Shown piece by piece: positions 6,829-13,121 of a stretch of DNA of 13,121 bases. Position 1 is the first letter of the stretch. The number at the start of each line of letters is the position of its first letter. The position numbers and the translations under genes are program-made. The notes under the pieces are model-generated. The model was not told the DNA's origin and did not search any database. It was given only the letters and a program-made list of their open reading frames with translations. The stretch is from positions 1 to 13,121 of the forward strand of contig JBBQRG010000078.1 of assembly GCA_038215095.1 (NCBI GenBank), written 5' to 3'. The stretch is from DATACN01 sp038215095 (GTDB lineage Bacteria > Actinomycetota > Thermoleophilia > Solirubrobacterales > Thermoleophilaceae).

Positions 6829-8613
6829 CTAAGCCGCCGGCGTGCGCTCGGCGGGTACTTGAAGCAGCCGCAGAGGCGGGCGCTCGCCGCGCAGGGTCCA
6901 CAGCTCGACCGCGCCCGAGCGGCCGCGCAGCTCGGCCGCGCCGGCGGGTTCCAGCTCGGGTGCCTCCTGGGGCGTGAGCAGCTCATAGGTCGCGGCTGAT
7001 AGCAGCAGGCCGCCGCCGCGGTCGCGGGTCATGCTCTCGATGCGGGCAGCAACGTTGGTGGTGTCGCCGACGGCCGCGTACTCGAGCCGGCGCTCCGAGC
7101 CCACGGTGCCCGACATCACGGCGCCGCTGTTCAGGCCCACGCCCATTCGCACCGAGCCGAGCCCGCCGCTGGCGAGCCACTCGTTGAAGGCCGGCAGCCG
7201 AACCTCGAGCATCTCGCGCGCGGCGGCCAGGGCCGCGCTCGCGTGGTCGTCGCGCTCGATCGGCGAGCCGAACACGGCCATCAGGCCGTCGCCCATGAAC
7301 GACACCACGGTGCCGCCCTCGTCGAGCACCGCCTCACTCATCGCGGTCAGGTAGCGGTTCAGCAGCTCCATCACGCGCTCGGCGCCCAGGCTCTCGGCCA
7401 TCGTCGTGAAGCCGCGGAGGTCGCAGAAGAGGACGGTCGCCTCGATGCGGCGCGCGGGCAGCCGGCGGCCGCCCTCGCCGCGATCCACGAGCTCCTTGAC
7501 CACGGCCTCGGGCACGAAGCGCGCGAAGGCCTCGCGCGTGCGGCGGCGCTCGCGCCCTTCCGCGGCCAGGCGCAGGCCCAGCGCACCGAGCGTGCCCAGC
7601 GCCAGCGCCAGCATCGGCGCCGCCACCCACACCACGACGCCCGCGCCGAACAGCAGCTGAGCAGCCAGTGCGTAGCCGGCCAGCGCGCCGACCGCGGCCA
7701 CGCCGATCGCAACGGGGCGCAGCCGCAGGCTCGCGAGCGGCGCCACGAGCGCCATCACGAGCAGGCCGAGCAGCGACAGCGCCAGCGGCGCCCGCCTCAG
7801 CGGGAAGCCGCGCAGCGCCGTGGAGATGGCCGCGGCCTGGAGCTCGGGCCCGGCCATCACCGTCCCGCGCGCGGTCGAGGTGTGGTGCACGTCCTGCAGG
7901 CTCGGCGCCGAGGCGCCCACCACCACGACCTTCCCGCGCACGAGCGCGGGGTCGAAGCGGCCGCTGAGCACGCGTGAGAAGGAGAGCGTCGGCACGGTGC
8001 CGGGCCCGCCGCGGAAGTCGATCAGGGCGCGGCCATGCTCCAGCGCGCCATCGTGCAGCCTACGACCGGTCGCCGCCTCCGCCGTGGCCAGCGGGAAGCT
8101 CTCCAGGCCGTCGACTCGGGGCACGAGGCGGCGGATGATCCCGTCCTGGTCCGCCGGCGCCGCGGTGTGCCCGGCGCGGGCGCCCGCTCGGCGCAGGCTC
8201 TCGTCGCCGCCGAGCACGTTCGTGCGCCCGTTGCGGTCGACCTCGGTCGTGGACAGCACCACGTGCTTCGCACGCGCCACCGCGCCGTAGAGGGCGGCGT
8301 CCTCGCGCGGCTCGCTCGGCTCGGTGAACTGCACGTCGTAGGCGATCTGGCGCGCGCCCGCTTTTCGCAGCCGGTCGATCACGCGCGCGTGCAGCGAGCG
8401 CGGGAAGGGCCAGCGCTGCCGCAGCTCGCCGAAGCTCGTGTCGTCGATCGCGACGACCGCGACGTCGTGCACCGACCGCTCGCCGCGCACGGCGAAGCGA
8501 GCGTCGGTCGCCTGGCCCTCGAGCCCGTTCAGCGCACCCAGCGCAGAGGCGCCCAGCGCAATCCCCATGGCCCCCAGGGCGACCGCTGCCGCCAGGGCCA
8601 GGCGGCGCCTCAC
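6829..8613 (-). CDS. CHASE2-domain class III adenylate/guanylate cyclase
   Basis: 594 residues from a GTG at 8613, with GGGAG 8 bases upstream. Order: an N-terminal membrane anchor (about 5-28), an extracytoplasmic CHASE2 sensor (about 30-270; RWPFPRSLHARVIDRL at 67-82, VVVVGASAPSLQDVHHT at 229-245), three membrane segments (about 278-296, 300-319, 325-348), a short charged linker, and a class III cyclase domain (about 385-575). Metal-binding aspartates are in LFCDLRGFTTMAE (395-407, D398) and FMGDGLMAVFG (439-449, D442). VGDTTNVAARIES (515-527) carries the substrate Asp D517 and the transition-state N520/R524. The lysine that normally selects adenine appears to be Ser438 (TVVSFMGD), so cAMP as product is likely but not certain. 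CHASE2 cyclases turn an outside signal into a cytoplasmic cyclic nucleotide. It starts 4 bases after the stop of the cNMP-binding HD-GYP gene. Confidence 0.93.
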   Translation of the reverse strand: MRRRLALAAAVALGAMGIALGASALGALNGLEGQATDARFAVRGERSVHDVAVVAIDDTSFGELRQRWPFPRSLHARVIDRLRKAGARQIAYDVQFTEPSEPREDAALYGAVARAKHVVLSTTEVDRNGRTNVLGGDESLRRAGARAGHTAAPADQDGIIRRLVPRVDGLESFPLATAEAATGRRLHDGALEHGRALIDFRGGPGTVPTLSFSRVLSGRFDPALVRGKVVVVGASAPSLQDVHHTSTARGTVMAGPELQAAAISTALRGFPLRRAPLALSLLGLLVMALVAPLASLRLRPVAIGVAAVGALAGYALAAQLLFGAGVVVWVAAPMLALALGTLGALGLRLAAEGRERRRTREAFARFVPEAVVKELVDRGEGGRRLPARRIEATVLFCDLRGFTTMAESLGAERVMELLNRYLTAMSEAVLDEGGTVVSFMGDGLMAVFGSPIERDDHASAALAAAREMLEVRLPAFNEWLASGGLGSVRMGVGLNSGAVMSGTVGSERRLEYAAVGDTTNVAARIESMTRDRGGGLLLSAATYELLTPQEAPELEPAGAAELRGRSGAVELWTLRGERPPLRLLQVPAERTPAA

Positions 8614-8617
8614 GGCG

Positions 8618-9751
8618 TCAGCTCCCGCGCTTGGGCGGTGGCGCGCCGTGTTCCTCGGCCACCCGCTCTACGATCGCCACCATCTCCGGGAAGACCTCGG
8701 TGAAGGCCTCCACCAGGCGCGGCTCGAAGTGTGCGCCGCTGTCCTTCTGGATCTCCTCGAGCGCCTGATCCACGGTCCAGGCCTGCTTGTAGGGCCTGTC
8801 GGAGATCAGCGCGTCGAACACGTCGCAGACGGCGGTCACGCGCGCGGAGAAGGGAATCTCCTCGCGCCGAAGGCCGCGCGGGTAGCCGTTGCCGTCCCAG
8901 CGCTCGTGGTGGGTCAGCGCGATCACCTCGCCCAGCTGCACGACCGGCGAGCGGCTGCCCGCCAGCAGCTCCGCGCCCACCGCGGCGTGGGTCTTCATGA
9001 TCTCCCACTCCTCGGCGTCGAGCTTGCCGGGCTTTCGCAGGATGCGGTCGGGGATCGCGATCTTCCCGACGTCGTGCATCGGCGCCGCCTGCAGCAACAG
9101 CTCGGCCTCCATCGGAGTGGCGCCCGCGGCGAGCGCGAGGCGCGAGCAGAGCTGGCTCATGCGCGTGATGTGCACGCCCGTCACGTGGTCGCGCGACTCG
9201 GCCGCGTGGCTCAGCCGCCGCACGACCTCGAGCTGGGTCTCGCGCAGCTCGGCGGTGCGGTCCCGCACCGCGGTCTCGAGCTTGCTGTTCTGGCGCGCGA
9301 CCTCCTCCTTGGAAAGGGTCAGCGAGCGAGCCAGCACGCCCAGCATGCGCCTCGCGGCGAGCGGATGGCTGTCGAAGATCTGCTCGAGGTCGTGCTTGCC
9401 GATCTCGATCGTCTCGCAGTCCTCGATGGCGATGACCGAGGCGAGTCGCGGCGCGGAGTTCAGCACCGCCAGCTCGCCGAAGGCCTGGCCCGGCTCGACA
9501 CGGTCGAGCACGAGGCGGTCGTCGTGGGTGGGCCGCACCACCTTGAGCGTGCCGCGGCGGACGACGAACAGCGATCTGCCGTCGTCGCCCTCGTGGAACA
9601 CCACCTCGCCGGCGCGGAATTGGCGCCGGCCGGCGCGCGTGGCGAGGTCGCGCAGCGCCTCGGGAGGCAGCTCGGACAGCATCTCGACCCGCGAAAGCTC
9701 CTCGGGCCGGACGGACAGCACGAAGGGGGTGTCGATCAGGCGGCCCAGCAT
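8618..9751 (-). CDS. Cyclic-nucleotide-binding domain fused to HD-GYP phosphodiesterase
   Basis: 377 residues from an ATG at 9751, in a TGATG overlap with the stop of the NHL gene. Residues about 21-145 form a CRP-type cNMP-binding domain with a phosphate-binding cassette FGELAVLNSAPRLAS (91-105) that keeps Glu93 and Arg102, the pair that holds the ribose and cyclic phosphate of cAMP. A helical linker (about 146-180) leads to an HD-GYP domain: ESRDHVTGVHITRM (185-198), APMHDVGKIAIPDRIL (223-238, H226/D227), KTHAAVGAELL (253-263), ALTHHERWDGNGYPRGL (278-294, GYP 289-291) and RVTAVCDVFDAL (304-315). All metal ligands typical of active c-di-GMP phosphodiesterases seem present. No signal peptide or membrane segment is seen, so it is cytoplasmic. 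The next gene encodes a cyclase, so its product may regulate this enzyme. Alternatively the HD-GYP domain may hydrolyse another cyclic dinucleotide. Confidence 0.93.
   Translation of the reverse strand: MLGRLIDTPFVLSVRPEELSRVEMLSELPPEALRDLATRAGRRQFRAGEVVFHEGDDGRSLFVVRRGTLKVVRPTHDDRLVLDRVEPGQAFGELAVLNSAPRLASVIAIEDCETIEIGKHDLEQIFDSHPLAARRMLGVLARSLTLSKEEVARQNSKLETAVRDRTAELRETQLEVVRRLSHAAESRDHVTGVHITRMSQLCSRLALAAGATPMEAELLLQAAPMHDVGKIAIPDRILRKPGKLDAEEWEIMKTHAAVGAELLAGSRSPVVQLGEVIALTHHERWDGNGYPRGLRREEIPFSARVTAVCDVFDALISDRPYKQAWTVDQALEEIQKDSGAHFEPRLVEAFTEVFPEMVAIVERVAEEHGAPPPKRGS
8622..8626 (-). promoter_or_regulatory. Ribosome binding site of the CHASE2 cyclase
   Basis: The minus strand reads GGGAG, 8 bases before the GTG at 8613 and just inside the end of the upstream HD-GYP gene. 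It supports the GTG start, which puts the membrane anchor at the N-terminus. Confidence 0.55.
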
Positions 9752-11553
9752 CAGCGGCGGTTGCGCTTCCGGTGGACGCTGGCGAGGTAGGAGTGGCCCT
9801 TGGGCACCATCACGGTGCGGTGGCGGACGAAGTCGCCGACCGCCACGAGGCCGCGCCTGACCGTCACGCGGGTGCCGGCGCAGCTGTCCTCGGTGAACCA
9901 GATGGTGCCGCGCACGGTGGCGGCGCCGTGGCGCCCACGTGTCCTGAAGTTGCCGTGGCCGCTGCCCCAGAGGCCGCGCACCCTGCGGTGCTTGCTCTTG
10001 CGGGCCGAGGCGAATGCCGACGCGTGCGAGCCGCCGGTGCTGCCGGGGCGCCAGCACGAGGAGAAGTCGCCGCCGCGCATGACCAGCTCGGTGATGGGCT
10101 TCTTGGCTCGCTTCTGCTTCACCTGGAACAGGCCGCCGTGGAAGGTCGCGCTCTGCTCCGTGCCCTTGGAGTCCTTGGCCGAGGTCAGCGTGACCTTGCC
10201 CTTGGAGGCGTCCACCACCGAGCCGACCGGGATCGACGCGGCGTCGTCCAGGCTCACGTACTCGCCGGAGCCGGGCAGCTTCACCGTCACGGTGCCGCCC
10301 TGGTGGCTGGCCTGGAGGTCCTCTCCGACCGTCGGGGCGTTCACCGCGGGCAGGTGTGAGGAGCCAGGGCCGGAGTTGCTGCCCGGCAGGGGCAGGCCCG
10401 CAACCCCGCCGCCGCTGCCGCTGTTGCCGCCGCTGCCCCCGTCGTCGCCGTCGTCGTCGAGGGTCTGCGTGATGACCTTGCGGATTCGGTTGTTGCCGCT
10501 GTCGGCGATGAAGGTCGCGCCGCCCGCCAGGAACACGTCCTTCGGGCCGCTGAGCGAGGCGTCGCCCGGGTCCCCGCCGTCGCCGTCGAAGGCGGCGTCG
10601 CCGTCGCCGATCGTGGTCTTGATCGTGCCGTTCTTGACCTTGCGGATCACGTTGTTGCCCGTGTCGGCCACCAGGAAGCCGCCGCTCGGCCTGACCTCCA
10701 CGCCGGCGGGGGCGTTCAGCTCGGCCTGCCCGGGGGCGCCGCCGTCGCCCGAGTAGCCGGACGTGCCGTCGCCGGCGACCGTGGCGATCGTGCCGTCGGC
10801 GGCGACCTTGCGAACCACGTTGTTGCCGGTGTCGGCGATCAGGAAGCCGCCGTCGGGCGTCTCGGCCACGTCCTCCGGGCTGCGGAGCTGCGCCGCGGTG
10901 GCGCTGGCGCCGTCGCCCGAGTAGCCGCCGCTGCCGTCGCCGGCCGCGATGCTCAGCTGGCCGGTCGAGGAGATCTTTCGGATCACGTTGTTGTCGGTGT
11001 CGGCGATCAGGAAGCCGCCGTCGCTGGTGGCCGCGACCGCGCTGGGGTGGTCGAGGTCGGTGTCGGTGCCGAGGACGGGGCCGAGCAGGCCCTGCAGCAG
11101 GCCGCTGATCAGGCCGACGCCCTCGGTGCCGGTGCCGGCGACGGTGGTGATCGTGCCGCCCGGCGAGACCTTGCGCACGCGCATGTTCTGGGTGTCGGCG
11201 ATCAGAAAGCCGCCGTCGGGCGTGAATGCCACGCCGCGCGGCTGGTTGAGGCTCGCGTCGGTGGCCAGCTGGTTGTCACCGTCGAAGCCGGCGAAGCCGG
11301 TACCGGCGACGGTGGTCACGCCGCCGTCGGTGGCGACCTTCTGGATGCGGTTGTTCATCGTGTCGACGACGAGGTAGCTGCCGTCGGGCGCCTCCACCAT
11401 CGAGCGCGGGTAGTCGAGCTGCGAGGCGTTGCCGTCGCCGAGGAAGGTGCCGATGCGCTCAACCGTGGTGGTGTGCGCGGTTGCGGCAAGCGGAAGCGCC
11501 AGTCCAAGGCTGGCGCACAGGATCGTCGCAATAAGGCTTCGAGGTGTCTTCAC
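9751..11553 (-). CDS. Secreted six-bladed NHL-repeat protein with basic FecR-like C-terminal domain
   Basis: 600 residues from a GTG at 11553. Residues 1-26 are a signal peptide (KTPR, hydrophobic core, ATA-H). Six NHL units follow at about 48, 104, 169, 225, 281 and 336, each with the pattern GGFLIADTxNNxIRKV, and the 56-residue period suggests a six-bladed beta-propeller. Loops such as GYSGDGG are Gly/Asp-rich. Between units 2 and 3 the loop is replaced by a longer hydrophobic stretch (145-162). A Gly/Ser/Asp/Pro linker (364-400) leads to a C-terminal domain (about 435-593): PVGSVVDASKGKVTLTSAKD (442-461), RGLWGSGHGNFRTRGRHGAA (526-545), ATVRGTIWFTEDSC (545-558) and KGHSYLASVHRK (585-596). 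This resembles a FecR-type domain and has cysteines at 500 and 558. NHL propellers usually bind proteins or ligands. Catalytic activity is not evident. It is first in a run with the HD-GYP and CHASE2-cyclase genes, hinting at a role outside the cell upstream of CHASE2 (inference). Confidence 0.85.
   Translation of the reverse strand: MKTPRSLIATILCASLGLALPLAATAHTTTVERIGTFLGDGNASQLDYPRSMVEAPDGSYLVVDTMNNRIQKVATDGGVTTVAGTGFAGFDGDNQLATDASLNQPRGVAFTPDGGFLIADTQNMRVRKVSPGGTITTVAGTGTEGVGLISGLLQGLLGPVLGTDTDLDHPSAVAATSDGGFLIADTDNNVIRKISSTGQLSIAAGDGSGGYSGDGASATAAQLRSPEDVAETPDGGFLIADTGNNVVRKVAADGTIATVAGDGTSGYSGDGGAPGQAELNAPAGVEVRPSGGFLVADTGNNVIRKVKNGTIKTTIGDGDAAFDGDGGDPGDASLSGPKDVFLAGGATFIADSGNNRIRKVITQTLDDDGDDGGSGGNSGSGGGVAGLPLPGSNSGPGSSHLPAVNAPTVGEDLQASHQGGTVTVKLPGSGEYVSLDDAASIPVGSVVDASKGKVTLTSAKDSKGTEQSATFHGGLFQVKQKRAKKPITELVMRGGDFSSCWRPGSTGGSHASAFASARKSKHRRVRGLWGSGHGNFRTRGRHGAATVRGTIWFTEDSCAGTRVTVRRGLVAVGDFVRHRTVMVPKGHSYLASVHRKRNRR
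10474..11412 (-). repeat. Tandem NHL-repeat coding units (~168 bp period, six copies)
   Basis: Six diverged copies of a ~168-bp unit encode the NHL blades. The nucleotide core on the plus strand, around gtgtcggcgatcaggaagcc, recurs near 10664, 10832 and 10997, with more diverged forms near 10499, 11192 and 11368. The spacing from the second to the third copy is 27 bp longer, matching the extra hydrophobic loop. The near-identical cores of central copies suggest recent unit duplication or gene conversion. Confidence 0.75.
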
Positions 11554-11564
11554 GCGCAGGAGTG

Positions 11565-11569
11565 CCTCC
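11565..11569 (-). promoter_or_regulatory. Ribosome binding site of the NHL/FecR-like gene
   Basis: The minus strand reads GGAGG, 11 bases upstream of the GTG at 11553. The spacing is somewhat long, but this is the only purine-rich match near a start that yields a good signal peptide. Confidence 0.45.
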
Positions 11570-11641
11570 GCGGGACTTATCGAGAGGCTCGGGCGCGTAC
11601 CTGATAGGGCGCAGACGAATGTTCGACGGCTCCAGCCGCCC

Positions 11642-11647
11642 TATCCT
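11642..11647 (+). promoter_or_regulatory. Candidate -10 box (TATCCT) for methylmalonyl-CoA mutase
   Basis: TATCCT ends 11 bases before the ATG at 11659, so transcription would begin only a few bases before the start codon. No Shine-Dalgarno is present, in line with a leaderless or near-leaderless mRNA. TTCGAC (11622-11627) is a poor -35 at short spacing, so the assignment is tentative. Confidence 0.35.
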
Positions 11648-11658
11648 TTGACGACCCC

Positions 11659-13121
<1,463 letters not shown>

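Larger units (their letters stand above)
11554..11658. promoter_or_regulatory. Divergent promoter region (105 bp) between the NHL-led run and the mutase gene
   Basis: This is the longest non-coding stretch in the window and probably holds both the promoter for the minus-strand signalling genes and that of the mutase. On the minus strand GGAGG (11565-11569) lies 11 bases before the GTG at 11553, and -10 candidates are GATAAG (11576-11581) and TATCAG (11601-11606). On the plus strand TATCCT (11642-11647) is placed for a very short leader. No clear -35 box and no long inverted repeat were found. Confidence 0.5.

Noticed and set aside
8438..9790. Plus-strand frame of 450 codons opposite the HD-GYP gene
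   Set aside because: Antisense shadow of a gene with complete cNMP and HD-GYP motifs. It shows no domain of its own.
10366..10470. Low-complexity gccgccgctgccgctgtt tract as a microsatellite
   Set aside because: It encodes the Gly/Ser/Asp linker of the NHL protein (residues about 364-390). The irregular units are explained by codon choice for a flexible linker.

Overview
The window is very GC-rich, with almost every third codon position G or C, and densely packed with genes. Short or leaderless 5' ends, class III cyclases, GT-C membrane proteins and a basic FecR-like tail of a kind I associate with Solirubrobacterales/Thermoleophilia secreted proteins suggest a high-GC actinobacterium, probably Thermoleophilia. 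That assignment is inference; no rRNA or other phylogenetic marker is present.

Layout: (1) 1-723 (-) is the N-terminal part of a secreted beta-lactamase-fold serine hydrolase, cut by the window edge. (2) 765-2234 (+) is a PMT/GT39-like membrane glycosyltransferase. It is divergent from (1) and converges on the next gene with only 3 bases between the stop codons. (3) From 11553 down to 2238, seven genes run on the minus strand with almost no spacing: a secreted NHL-propeller protein with a FecR-like tail, a cNMP-binding HD-GYP protein, a CHASE2 adenylate/guanylate cyclase, a fused molybdopterin synthase (MoaD-MoaE, MoaX type), selA, selB and a polytopic membrane protein of unknown function. 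(4) 11659-13121 (+) is the large subunit of methylmalonyl-CoA mutase, divergent from the NHL gene and cut by the right edge.

The minus-strand run looks like two functional blocks. The first (11553-6829) reads as a second-messenger cassette: an exported propeller/FecR-like protein, a cyclase with an extracytoplasmic CHASE2 sensor, and a soluble protein that could bind the cyclase product and degrade c-di-GMP. The second (6787-3287) joins the last step of molybdopterin assembly to selenocysteine synthesis (SelA) and insertion (SelB), as expected for a cell making a Mo- and Sec-dependent enzyme such as formate dehydrogenase. A TAACAT -10-like box placed for leaderless transcription separates the blocks.

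The oddest sequence is inside selB. Seven consecutive 7-base units (consensus AGWGGGC, 49 bp) sit between the EF-Tu-like domains and the winged-helix tail. The tail that follows has a strikingly different third-position composition (many T-ending codons, against none in the first ~75 codons), and the protein is about 100 residues shorter than E. coli SelB. No tRNA, rRNA, CRISPR, insertion sequence or phage gene was seen, and no gap longer than about 105 bases lacks a gene.
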